Under the pieces are notes generated by a model. That model was given only the letters and a program-made list of their open reading frames with translations, made no database searches and had not been told where the DNA came from. A stretch of 64,000 nucleotides of DNA, taken from UBA4055 sp964648295 (GTDB lineage Bacteria > UBA4055). Every line of letters starts with the position of its first letter. The first letter of the stretch is position 1. Shown piece after piece: positions 17,062-27,400 of the stretch. A program made the position numbers and the translations under genes. The stretch is from contig CAZYNH010000012.1 of the NCBI GenBank assembly GCA_964648295.1, positions 1 through 64,000 of the forward strand, given 5' to 3'.

Positions 17062-20000
17062 ATGAAAAAAATGTTGCTCACGGTTCTTGCCGCATCGGTA
17101 GCGTTGTCTGCCGCTTTTGTACCTGTTGACAGGGCGAAAACAGTGGCTGTGAACCAGTACAAACAGTATTGCGCTGACGCGAGCACCAAAAGCGCGAATG
17201 TGGTAAATGTTGTCGAAAATGTTTACGAAGGCGAAGTAACATGGTACGCTTTTGAATTCGACAAAGGATTCGTCATTGTATCGGCAGACGATTCCGTAAG
17301 ACCCATCCTTGGTTACTCAGACCACGGAAATGTGCCGAAAGCGGACAAACTGGGCGGCCACAACTTTAAAGAGTGGTTCGGCAAATACGACAGAGAGATC
17401 GCTTTCATGAGGAAGAACAATGTCGTTGACAAGGTCGGAGCACAGACCTGGAAAGACATCGAAGCTAATGTTTTTGCTTCAACAAAAGCCGGCGTTGTTG
17501 TTGACAGACTGTGCGGTGCGCAGTGGGATCAGACATGGCCCTGGAACGACCTCTGCCCCGAAAAAGACGGGACATTTACCTATGTGGGCTGTGTCGCGAC
17601 CGCTATGGCCATAATAACAAAATATCACAGATGGCCGGATGTCGGTGTGGGAACAAAATCATATACATGGAACGGACAGACTTTGTCCGCGAACTTCGCT
17701 ACGCATTCATGGAATTACGACCTGATGCCGGAAGTCTTAAACATCGAATACGGACTTTATCCGGAATACTGGGAATCCTATGATTTTACACAGGCTGAAG
17801 TTGATGAACTCGCCCTTCAGTCATACTGGATGGGTCTTTCAGTTAACATGAACTACGGAACGACGGCCGACGGCGGTTCAGGAGCTTATATGACCGCGGT
17901 TGACGACGCCTACAGGAACAACTGGAAAGGATCGTCCGTAGGACCGACAAGTTTTGCGACACCGCCCGCAGGCGGCACTGACGCAAGCTACGCTACTATT
18001 ATAGCTGAACTTAACGCGAAAAGGCCGTGGCAGTGGGCCGGCGGCGTTCACTCCTTCCTGCTTGACGGATATAGAGACGACTACTGGTATCACTTCAACT
18101 GGGGCTGGGGCGGAAGCTATGACGGCTGGTTCCACAGAAGCTCTCTAATACCCGGCGGCATCGGATCGGGCGGGGGCGACGGCGACTTCACATCAGGTCA
18201 GCAGGGTATAACATATATACCTAACACCAACCCTTACACCGCATGGCCCGCCACAACAGTTTCGGGGTCTATCGCCAACGGCGAAGATATTACTGTTAAC
18301 TGGACAGCCCAGACAGGCGCGGTAAGCTATGAACTCTACAGGACTTTCAACAAGGAAGGAGTGCCGACTCTTATTACTACGACAACTGCGCTGACATACT
18401 CACAGTATGACCTGCCTGCGGGTGAATACGCATACAGCGTTATCGTGAATTACGCTTCCGGCAAATCACACATTTCCAATGCTTACAGCGCAACAGTTGC
18501 GATACAAGGAAATTTCAAAACCCCTACAGCTTTCTCGGGAGTTAAAGTAGGGAGGACGAAAATTGACCTGTCATGGGTTAAGCCGTACACAGGCGTAACT
18601 TATGCCGACCAGAACTTTGAAACGGGAACGCTTGCTCCATGGGAAAGGATAGCGTCAGCTGTATTCACATCATCAGTAAACAACAGAGGCTGGACAGCGG
18701 ACGACGGAACAAGATGGCAGCTGGAAGACGGAACTTTCCTTGATCCGTCATACATTCATGACGGCAATTTTTCTGCCGCCATAGGTTACAGTGCCGGCGG
18801 CGGAACAAACTTCCTTCTCAGCTGGCTGTACTCGCCGTCTTTCACAATGGGTTCGAACGCCAGACTGAAATTCTGGATATGGTATAATAACAACGCGGCC
18901 CAGGGCTGGTACACGGACATTTATTTCTGCTGGTACAAAGGTCCTTTCACAGAAAGAACGGGTGTCCAGATCGCTAATAATACATATCAGGCCGCATACT
19001 GGCAGGGATCTGTCCTGGGAGAAGCCGGAAATAACAAATGGGCTTCGGAAGTTGACCTTGATCTTTCTTCACAGAGCGGAACGACAGGAAGGCTGGCTTT
19101 CGTTTATAAATACACTGACGGATATCAGCTCGCCGTTGATGATATTATCTGCGGAACCGACTCCGGCGGAATCCCGGAACCTACAGGATACGAAGTATTC
19201 AGAGCAGGTTCCAAGATCGCGGATGTTTCCGGAGCAACAACCACTACTTACAGCGACACCGGATTTGCCGACGGGAACAACACTTACTATGTAAGGGCCG
19301 TTTATCCGACCGGCACATCTATACCGTCAATATACAAGACCGTGTTCATGGACGCTAACCCGAGACCTAACTTCCTGACCGGAACAGGCGGAGCATCAGC
19401 TCAGCTGAGCTGGTACTATCCGTACCACAATCCGCCGAAATGGTATGTTTACTATGACGTAACAAAGAGCAATACCACTGTTGACAGGCTTGATACAGAC
19501 ATCTGTGACAGGAGAAGAGTTCTTTTCGTCGGTTCCCAGATGGGATTCTACTATCCTGCAACAATAGACTCTATCGCGGCAGGATTCTATGAGTGGTCGG
19601 ACGACCCGTGGTCAACCAACCAGTTCCGTTTCAGGATCCATACCGGCGGTTACGGCTCAATGGAAACACAGGTTTATGAATCAGGTCTTCTTACAGCGGT
19701 TCCCGGCCAGGTTTATAAGCACGCGCTTCCGACACCGATAGAAGTAACCGGTTCATTCAACGTTGAGGTCGCCGCTTCCGGCACCACAACGGGGCATCCT
19801 GCCAACCTTGCGGGATATTCAGAGGACGGACAGGTTCACTCCTACTTCTATTATACTGCTGAAAGTTCTTTCTTCTACTACATCATCTCCGGGAGCAATA
19901 CGCTTGAGTACTTCATAACTGCTCATGTGATTTCAGCAGCTCCGCCTGCCATCGCAAAATCAGGCTGGGTATCTGCAAGCGGTTCAGAGCTGACAAAACC

Positions 20001-20556
20001 GCTCCATGTTCTTGCTGAAGATATTGTAGCGGAAGGAATACCTTACGAAACCAAGATAACAAGAACCATAGACGGGCCTGTGAAAGGCGTAAAAGCTATG
20101 GATTACTACAAGATCTACAGGAACGATGTTGAGATCGGAACATCAACGACTCTCAGCTATGAGGACACGAGTGTTCAAACGACAGGGGATTACACTTACA
20201 AGGTAACAGCAGTGTATTCCAACCCGGCGGGAGAATCAGCTGCCTCCAACGAGATAGTTCTGAATGTAGAGGGCGGATCAGGACCGGTAATTCCGGCAGT
20301 TCCGGCACCAATCACAACATCTATTGTATCAGGCAATGTTAAGTTCGACTGGCCCGATATGGCAGACGCTACAAGCTACGATGTTTACTCGTCGGCTAAC
20401 CCGTACGGAACATTCGCATTTGTTACGAATGTGGCTGTAAGCGAGTACACATATACGCCGACAGAAACAAAGATGTTCTTCCAGTTCGTGTCGAAGAACT
20501 CTACAAAAGAGTCACCGAAAACTATCGAAGTGAGAAAAACTTCTTCCGCAAAATAG
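17062..20556 (+). CDS. Secreted C10-family cysteine protease, paralogue A
   Basis: Product of 1164 residues. It has a signal peptide (about 1-19), a Spi-like propeptide (GFVIVSADDSVRPILGYS, about 20-150), and a C10 catalytic domain with Cys177 (VGCVATAMA), His330 (GGVHSFLLDGY) and the YHFNWGWGG motif. Then follow an Fn3 domain (about 400-475), a choice-of-anchor-J-like domain inserted between Fn3-like strands (about 488-760), an unknown beta domain (about 780-990), Fn3 (about 1000-1080) and a terminal Fn3-like module. There is no NYPNPFNP sorting tail. Likely an exported protease matured by propeptide removal. Long stretches are identical in DNA to paralogue B at 24461. Confidence 0.88.
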   Translation: MKKMLLTVLAASVALSAAFVPVDRAKTVAVNQYKQYCADASTKSANVVNVVENVYEGEVTWYAFEFDKGFVIVSADDSVRPILGYSDHGNVPKADKLGGHNFKEWFGKYDREIAFMRKNNVVDKVGAQTWKDIEANVFASTKAGVVVDRLCGAQWDQTWPWNDLCPEKDGTFTYVGCVATAMAIITKYHRWPDVGVGTKSYTWNGQTLSANFATHSWNYDLMPEVLNIEYGLYPEYWESYDFTQAEVDELALQSYWMGLSVNMNYGTTADGGSGAYMTAVDDAYRNNWKGSSVGPTSFATPPAGGTDASYATIIAELNAKRPWQWAGGVHSFLLDGYRDDYWYHFNWGWGGSYDGWFHRSSLIPGGIGSGGGDGDFTSGQQGITYIPNTNPYTAWPATTVSGSIANGEDITVNWTAQTGAVSYELYRTFNKEGVPTLITTTTALTYSQYDLPAGEYAYSVIVNYASGKSHISNAYSATVAIQGNFKTPTAFSGVKVGRTKIDLSWVKPYTGVTYADQNFETGTLAPWERIASAVFTSSVNNRGWTADDGTRWQLEDGTFLDPSYIHDGNFSAAIGYSAGGGTNFLLSWLYSPSFTMGSNARLKFWIWYNNNAAQGWYTDIYFCWYKGPFTERTGVQIANNTYQAAYWQGSVLGEAGNNKWASEVDLDLSSQSGTTGRLAFVYKYTDGYQLAVDDIICGTDSGGIPEPTGYEVFRAGSKIADVSGATTTTYSDTGFADGNNTYYVRAVYPTGTSIPSIYKTVFMDANPRPNFLTGTGGASAQLSWYYPYHNPPKWYVYYDVTKSNTTVDRLDTDICDRRRVLFVGSQMGFYYPATIDSIAAGFYEWSDDPWSTNQFRFRIHTGGYGSMETQVYESGLLTAVPGQVYKHALPTPIEVTGSFNVEVAASGTTTGHPANLAGYSEDGQVHSYFYYTAESSFFYYIISGSNTLEYFITAHVISAAPPAIAKSGWVSASGSELTKPLHVLAEDIVAEGIPYETKITRTIDGPVKGVKAMDYYKIYRNDVEIGTSTTLSYEDTSVQTTGDYTYKVTAVYSNPAGESAASNEIVLNVEGGSGPVIPAVPAPITTSIVSGNVKFDWPDMADATSYDVYSSANPYGTFAFVTNVAVSEYTYTPTETKMFFQFVSKNSTKESPKTIEVRKTSSAK
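17164..17507 (+). repeat. Identical tract A1 shared with paralogue B
   Basis: 344 bases that appear identical to 24563-24906 (offset 7399), covering most of the propeptide. The flanking sequence differs at silent and replacement sites, which is typical of a gene-conversion tract. Confidence 0.85.
17816..18248 (+). repeat. Identical tract A2 shared with paralogue B
   Basis: 433 bases that appear identical to 25212-25644 (offset 7396), covering the second half of the catalytic domain including the histidine. The stretch between the two tracts (17508-17815) carries many differences and a 3-base length change. Confidence 0.85.
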
Positions 20557-20575
20557 TTTTCATCTGACCATATTC

Positions 20576-20605
20576 AAAAAGCCCCGAAAAATCGGGGCTT
20601 TTTTT
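20576..20605 (+). terminator. Rho-independent terminator after paralogue A
   Basis: Stem GCCCCGA/TCGGGGC with an AAAA loop (20581-20598), preceded by five A and followed by eight T. Confidence 0.85.
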
Positions 20606-20606
20606 C

Positions 20607-20635
20607 TTGTCATTTTCAATTTCTTTCATTATTAT
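20607..20635 (+). promoter_or_regulatory. Promoter of the 1207-residue sorting-domain protein
   Basis: TTGTCA (20607-20612), 17-base spacer, TATTAT (20630-20635), immediately behind the preceding terminator, with a leader of about 50 bases. Confidence 0.55.
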
Positions 20636-20689
20636 TAATGGCATCTGTGGTCTGCTAAAGAAATTGAAATATAAAAAAAAGGAGCAGTT

Positions 20690-23600
20690 ATGAAGAAAAT
20701 TTTAGCGGCGGTACTTATCGCGATTTTCGCGTCGGCGTTTTCGCAGGAGTGGTACTCAACAAAGGAGAGGATCGGAAATCTTCTACCAAAACCTGCCGCA
20801 AAAGATACATCATGGTACAGCTACATTGATTCTCCGGCTTATGTCTGGACTCTGAAGACGGAGAGAGCCACTTACTTTAATGTGAACGATTTCGGGCTGG
20901 AATATCCGGTCAATCTTCATGCGCTTTCGGCTTACCTCTATGACAGTCTCCAGACATATTCCTACAAGATCTATGGCAAAGACGGTTCAACTCTGCTTTT
21001 CCAGTCTCCGGAAGGCATCTCTGTAGCGGATTACAACGATTATGATTTCGAGACACCGCTCATTTTGACAGATGATTTCTGGTTCTCCGTAGTTCCGCAG
21101 ACAGACGGCCTTCCAAGACATGTTTCATCGGATGTCATATCAAGCGATCACAGTTTTTACGGTTATGCCGGAGACTGGAAACCTTTCTATAACGAGACCG
21201 ACAGGTATGAGTGGGTGAATTATGTGGCGCTCTCTCCTTTTGAGGGCGATGATATATATCCTCCGATACTCAGATCAGTCTCTGGTCTGAATAATTTTAT
21301 GGGCTATGACGCTGTAATTGCGGTATCGGTTCAGGACCTGTCGGGTGTTGTATCGCCAATGGCGGCCCAGTATGACATCGGATCGGGATGGATCGATTTT
21401 GAATTGAACGAGCTGAAGAGCACCCATACCTTTGCGGGTACGATACCGGGTCAGCCCAACGGCGTTACCGGACCGGTCAGGTTCTATATGGAAGACACGG
21501 TCGGGAACAGCGCGTGGTCAGATGAATACACAGTAAAGTGGGGCACGGATATACCTCTTTTAAGCGAAGGTTTCGAGAACGGATTTCCGCCGGTGGGGTG
21601 GTCTCTTGAGACGGCAGGCGCAGGTTTTGTTAACGGAGAACTTGCAGACGGAGGTTTTGTCTATGAGGGAAAATGGTCAGCGGTGCACTGGGATGATATG
21701 GGCTGGCAGGACGACTGGCTTATAACAACCCCCGTTGCACTTCCTCCGGCAATGCCCGCTACTCTCGCGTTCTGGCAGACTACTTACTGGTCTTACTACT
21801 ACGGACTCAGCGAAGTGTCAATCTCGACAGATAAAGTGAACTGGACAAAAATCTACGAACCGCCCTATGTTGCCGATGATGAAGACATATCTCTGTATTA
21901 TGACGGACTGTGGATCCCAGCAAAGATCAGTCTGAACGACTATGCAGGCCAGACGGTCTATATCGGATTTCATTATCAGGGCGACTTTAACCACCAGTGG
22001 TATATTGACAATGTCGAGCTTGTAATAGACAATGATGTACCTGAGATCAAAAATATTTACGCGAATAAAGCGCTTCTGCCGGATGTTGGCGCTTATCTGA
22101 ACAACCCGATGGAGCTTTTCGTTGAGGTTTATGATTTTACGGGAACAAAAAGCGTTGTGGGGCATTATGCGCTTGGAGGGGCTGAAACTTATACTGATAT
22201 CGTTTTCACACCCGCGGGAGAGGCAGGATTATGGACTGCCGCCATACCGCCGGAAAGTGCCGCGATAACAGGTGAAATTTATTTCACGCTGGAAGATGAG
22301 GGCGGAGTTTCAGGAAATTCTGTTATCTATAATATAGCTTTCGTTGAGGACACGGGTGCTCCTGAAGTGACTTTCTTTTCTTTCGGGTCGCCGGTGTTTG
22401 TCGGCGACGATATGACGCTTGAACTTACTTTTGAAGATGAATCCGGCATAAACTCGGTACAGGGGTATTACAGCAAGGATAACTGGGTTACGCAGACACC
22501 GTTCGCAATGACGGCTTCAAAAATTCATGAATACAAATTCACGGGAACCATCCCCGCCGAAACAGAGGAGACTTTCGCCGAAGTCAAGTTCACTGTTACC
22601 GATGTTCCGGGGAATGTGCTCAATACTCCGGCATATAAAGTCAGCTGGCTGCTGGGCACAATAGTATTTTTCGACGATTTTGAAGGATCGAATCCTGAAG
22701 AGACCTGGTATACGGACGGAGGGAACTGGGGTTATGTAACTAACGAATATTTCTCGCCTAATACCTCTCTTCACGACAGTCCCGCGGGCGATTACGGCAA
22801 CAATCTTTTTAATCCGGTAAGAACAAGGATATTCGACTTTTCTGGAGCATACGGAGCCTCAATGTTCCTCTGGGCTAAAGTCGATATAGAGACAGGCTGG
22901 GATTACTGCTATCTGCAGGCAACCGTTGACGAATTTACATGGACTACGCTGTATGAATTCAACGGAGAGGACAAGGACTGGGAATTTCATTCAATTAACT
23001 TAGGTACCCTGGCCCTTCAGCCTTCAGTCAGGCTCAGGTTCAGAATGGTGACGGACGCCGCTGTGGTATGCGACGGTATATACATTGACGATGTGGCCCT
23101 CGCGGTCTACAATAAAGACTACCTGCCGCCGTTTATAGAATATTCCGGTCCTGAAGTGTTTACGGCAACGGGATATGTGATACCAAGAGAATTCACGATA
23201 CCTGTCGGTCTGGATGATTATACATTCTCGGTTAAGCTGACCGATATATCTGATATTTCTGAAGTTAAAGTTGTTTATACTGTTGACGGCGGAGACGAAC
23301 AGGTAAGCATCCCGGCGGTTTCCTCAGGAACTTCGGGAACTTACGAACTTACAATACCCGCCCAGCCGGCCGGAAGCAAGGTATGGTATAAGATAGTCGC
23401 GACCGACAATTCTGAATATAAGAACTCGGGCGAGAGCCGCAGCTATATGATCAGGTTCGGGAACTTCCTCTGTTATCAGAACGGTGACGATTTTACCGAC
23501 TACCTTGATATAATCGGTAATACTCCGCAGGCAAGCGCTCAGGCGATCGCGAAGAGGGTAACGATGGGCCCGATGGACGGCGAAGGCCTTTACAGGTCGT

Positions 23601-24313
23601 CTCTGGTGGGCATAACGATAGACAACTACATCGCGACCGACAACGGATACCCGAGCGACCCGATGCATGTCCATGTTTGGGCCGATGACGGCGGGAAACC
23701 CGGTGCCGACATAATAGAACCGATATATACTGTTCAGGCGTCAACTGACATCAGCTCCTACGAGATCACCTATGTTGACCTCAGGCCTTATTCGGCACAG
23801 CTGTCTGATATTGTCGGCGATGTTTTTGTGGGCTACACTTCAGCGGGCGATGTTACCAACATACTTTATGAAGTCGTAGGGAACAGGCCGTCAACAGTTC
23901 CCGGATATATCGCGTTTGAAAGGTCATGGCTGGGAACAGGCGATCTGTCGGCTCTGAACTGGACGCTCGATCCCGCCAGTGTATATCATATAAGCGCGGT
24001 AATAGGAGAGTATGAACTTGTCGGAATTGAAAACAATGATAATATCCCTGTGACAACAATGCTGTACCAGAATTATCCGAATCCTTTCAACCCTGAAACC
24101 ACAATAAAATTCAGCATAGCGGCGGATTCTGATGTCAAACTTTCAGTTTTCAATTCCAAGGGCGAAAAGGTGACCGGACTTCTGAACACGCAGATGAAGA
24201 AAGGCGCCCACGAGATCAGGTTCGACGGGGCAGGACTGACCAGCGGGATATATTACTCCGTTCTTCAGGTAAACGGAAAAGCGATGACAAAGAAAATGAT
24301 AATGTTGAAATGA
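20690..24313 (+). CDS. Large secreted multidomain protein with T9SS-type sorting domain
   Basis: Product of 1207 residues with a signal peptide (about 1-19, cleavage before QEWYS). It contains two choice-of-anchor-J/cleaved-adhesin-like jelly rolls (about 285-430 with GFENGFPPVGWS and QWYIDNVEL; about 655-800 with FFDDFEGSNPEETW and YIDDVALAV), several Ig-like beta segments between and after them, and a C-terminal sorting domain (about 1122-1207: NYPNPFNPETTIKFSI, VFNSKGEKV, TSGIYYSVL, KKMIMLK). No catalytic motif is visible, so it may be an adhesin or binding protein. GGAG precedes the ATG. It lies between two C10 protease paralogues, each with its own promoter. Confidence 0.82.
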   Translation: MKKILAAVLIAIFASAFSQEWYSTKERIGNLLPKPAAKDTSWYSYIDSPAYVWTLKTERATYFNVNDFGLEYPVNLHALSAYLYDSLQTYSYKIYGKDGSTLLFQSPEGISVADYNDYDFETPLILTDDFWFSVVPQTDGLPRHVSSDVISSDHSFYGYAGDWKPFYNETDRYEWVNYVALSPFEGDDIYPPILRSVSGLNNFMGYDAVIAVSVQDLSGVVSPMAAQYDIGSGWIDFELNELKSTHTFAGTIPGQPNGVTGPVRFYMEDTVGNSAWSDEYTVKWGTDIPLLSEGFENGFPPVGWSLETAGAGFVNGELADGGFVYEGKWSAVHWDDMGWQDDWLITTPVALPPAMPATLAFWQTTYWSYYYGLSEVSISTDKVNWTKIYEPPYVADDEDISLYYDGLWIPAKISLNDYAGQTVYIGFHYQGDFNHQWYIDNVELVIDNDVPEIKNIYANKALLPDVGAYLNNPMELFVEVYDFTGTKSVVGHYALGGAETYTDIVFTPAGEAGLWTAAIPPESAAITGEIYFTLEDEGGVSGNSVIYNIAFVEDTGAPEVTFFSFGSPVFVGDDMTLELTFEDESGINSVQGYYSKDNWVTQTPFAMTASKIHEYKFTGTIPAETEETFAEVKFTVTDVPGNVLNTPAYKVSWLLGTIVFFDDFEGSNPEETWYTDGGNWGYVTNEYFSPNTSLHDSPAGDYGNNLFNPVRTRIFDFSGAYGASMFLWAKVDIETGWDYCYLQATVDEFTWTTLYEFNGEDKDWEFHSINLGTLALQPSVRLRFRMVTDAAVVCDGIYIDDVALAVYNKDYLPPFIEYSGPEVFTATGYVIPREFTIPVGLDDYTFSVKLTDISDISEVKVVYTVDGGDEQVSIPAVSSGTSGTYELTIPAQPAGSKVWYKIVATDNSEYKNSGESRSYMIRFGNFLCYQNGDDFTDYLDIIGNTPQASAQAIAKRVTMGPMDGEGLYRSSLVGITIDNYIATDNGYPSDPMHVHVWADDGGKPGADIIEPIYTVQASTDISSYEITYVDLRPYSAQLSDIVGDVFVGYTSAGDVTNILYEVVGNRPSTVPGYIAFERSWLGTGDLSALNWTLDPASVYHISAVIGEYELVGIENNDNIPVTTMLYQNYPNPFNPETTIKFSIAADSDVKLSVFNSKGEKVTGLLNTQMKKGAHEIRFDGAGLTSGIYYSVLQVNGKAMTKKMIMLK

Positions 24314-24358
24314 TGTGATAAAAATCACTGCGGATCGAATTAATAAGAATTATTTTTC

Positions 24359-24387
24359 TTGACAAAAGGGACGGGTTGCATTATTTT
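24359..24387 (+). promoter_or_regulatory. Promoter of paralogue B with a dyad over the -10
   Basis: TTGACA (24359-24364), 17-base spacer, TATTTT (24382-24387). The -10 lies in the six-base loop of a perfect inverted repeat GGTTGCA (24374-24380) / TGCAACC (24387-24393), and a further AGGTTG half-site is at 24408-24413. This looks like an operator. Confidence 0.6.
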
Positions 24388-24460
24388 GCAACCTACCCCA
24401 CAATTGCAGGTTGAAAATGAAAAATACGCAGGAATGTATAAAACAAAAAGAGGAGGGAAA

Positions 24461-27400
24461 ATGAAGAAACTGATGCTGTTAGTTCTTACGGCCGCCCTGT
24501 CCCTTTCCGCCGCTTTCGTACCGGTAGAAAGAGCAAAAACGGTAGCCGAGAACCAGTACAAGCAGTATTGCGCTGACGCGAGCACCAAAAGCGCGAATGT
24601 GGTAAATGTTGTCGAAAATGTTTACGAAGGCGAAGTAACATGGTACGCTTTTGAATTCGACAAAGGATTCGTCATTGTATCGGCAGACGATTCCGTAAGA
24701 CCCATCCTTGGTTACTCAGACCACGGAAATGTGCCGAAAGCGGACAAACTGGGCGGCCACAACTTTAAAGAGTGGTTCGGCAAATACGACAGAGAGATCG
24801 CTTTCATGAGGAAGAACAATGTCGTTGACAAGGTCGGAGCACAGACCTGGAAAGACATCGAAGCTAATGTTTTTGCTTCAACAAAAGCCGGCGTTGTTGT
24901 TGACAGGCTTGCCAAGTCAGAATGGGACCAGGTATGGCCATGGAACGACCTCTGCCCAGAAAAAGACGGGACATGGACTTATGTGGGCTGTGTCGCGACC
25001 GCTATGGCTCAGATCACCAGATATCACAGATGGCCTGATGTCGGTGTGGGAACAAAATCATATTCATGGAACGGGACTACCCTTTCCGCGAATTTTGCTA
25101 CACACAATTTCAATTACGACCTGATGCCGGAAGTATTAAATATCGAATACGGACTTTATCCGGAATACTGGGAAACAGGTATTACACAGGCTGAAGTTGA
25201 TGAACTCGCCATTCAGTCATACTGGATGGGTCTTTCAGTTAACATGAACTACGGAACGACGGCCGACGGCGGTTCAGGAGCTTATATGACCGCGGTTGAC
25301 GACGCCTACAGGAACAACTGGAAAGGATCGTCCGTAGGACCGACAAGTTTTGCGACACCGCCCGCAGGCGGCACTGACGCAAGCTACGCTACTATTATAG
25401 CTGAACTTAACGCGAAAAGGCCGTGGCAGTGGGCCGGCGGCGTTCACTCCTTCCTGCTTGACGGATATAGAGACGACTACTGGTATCACTTCAACTGGGG
25501 CTGGGGCGGAAGCTATGACGGCTGGTTCCACAGAAGCTCTCTAATACCCGGCGGCATCGGATCGGGCGGGGGCGACGGCGACTTCACATCAGGTCAGCAG
25601 GGTATAACATATATACCTAACACCAACCCTTACACCGCATGGCCGGCTACAACAGTGTCAGGTTCATTAAACGGTGACGACATCACTGTGAACTGGACAG
25701 CCCAGACAGGCGCAACGGGATACAAGATCTACAGGACTGTCGCAAAACAGGAAAACGGACCTGAATATCTTGAAACAATTACCGGCACTTCAAAAACCTA
25801 TTATGACCTTCCCACAGGCGAATACGCATACAGCGTCATAGTTGTTTACTCAACGGGCGAATCGCACATATCAAACGCTTACAGCGCAACCGTTACGGTT
25901 AACAGCCTTTACCCCGTTCCGAGGGGCGTAAGCGCAACGCCTAACGGAAGGACAAGCATTGACCTTGCGTGGGTGGAACCTTTTGTGGGAGTGCTGAACG
26001 CATATCTTAATTTTGACGACAATCAGATTCCTGAAGGCTGGCTCGACAGGACTTCATACAGCCCGAACACCGGAAGCGTATGGACAACGGACCCGAACGA
26101 CTGGGTTTTTGTTGCTCCGGGATCGCAGTTCACCAACTGGTTCTATCAGTCAAGGATAGACGGAAGCATTCTTCTTATGGCCGCGACCGCGACCGAAACA
26201 CTGTGGTTCTTCTCGCCAAGCTATACTTTCAACTCCAACCACTCTGTAAAATGGTGGATGAGGTTCAGATATACCGACAACGACGGCAATCCGGTGACTC
26301 AGAGACCTATCTTCCAGTGGGTAGCTTATGCGGGTACCTTCACAGAAACAAAAAGAGAGACTAACATTGTTTACACAACGCTCGCAACCTATGACGGCGC
26401 TACCTATCCCGAAAATATCTGGGACAGAGAAGAATCATTAAGCCTTGCTTCTCTTAACGGCCTCACAAGAAGGATCGCTCTCAGGGTCGCCGTGAACAAC
26501 AACGACCTGTACACTCTGGCTTTCGACAAGATCACCGTCGGTTCAACATCGGGCGGCGGAGACCAGCCTAACGGATACCAGGTATTCAGAGAGGGTACTC
26601 AGATAGGCACCGTATCAAGCGGAACTACCTATACTTACTCCGATAATTCTTTCGCAGACGGTACCAACACATATTATGTAAAGGCGACCTATCCGACCGG
26701 AACTTCGATCGCTTCGAACTGGGCAACAGCCTGGATAGACGCGAACCCGAAACCGTCTGACCTGATCGGTAATGTCAGCCCGGACACACAGGCTAATCTG
26801 AGCTGGTATGTCGCATATCACAACAGACCGAAATGGTATGCCCATTTTGATCCTCATTACGGAATCTCCACAACCGGACTGGAAGACCCGACGGCACCTG
26901 TTCAGTATAAGAGGGTGATATTCAGAGCCGCTGATCTCGGCTACTATCTGCCGATCACTCTTGACTCTGTTGCTGCCGTATTCTATGACTGGAACGAAGG
27001 TAACTGGGGCGGTTCGAATAAATTCAGGTTCAGGATCCTTACAGGCGGAGCCGGCGCGTTCGACAATGTTGTTTATACATCGCCTGAGCTTACGGCTGTT
27101 CACAACACGATGATAAAACACGCTCTGACAACCCCGATGGTTCTCAACGAGAACTTCAACGTTGAGGTTGTAAACACCGCTGCTTCGGATTATCCTGAGA
27201 ACATTACCGGTTTCGGTGCTGACCCGTCAGGTACTCACTCGTACTTCCAGTATGACCCGGGTACAGGTGTTTCTTATTACTACGGGATCACCGGCGGCGG
27301 AATGTGGTATGAGTGGGCATTCCAGGCCTATATCACTTCGTCCGCACCTTCAAAAGACGCAGGATGGGCGGCAAGCACTGTACCTGATACAGTTAAACCT

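Noticed and set aside
25274..25531. Minus-strand 85-codon frame found identically in both C10 paralogues
   Set aside because: Copy of the same shadow within a gene-conversion tract, not a conserved small gene.
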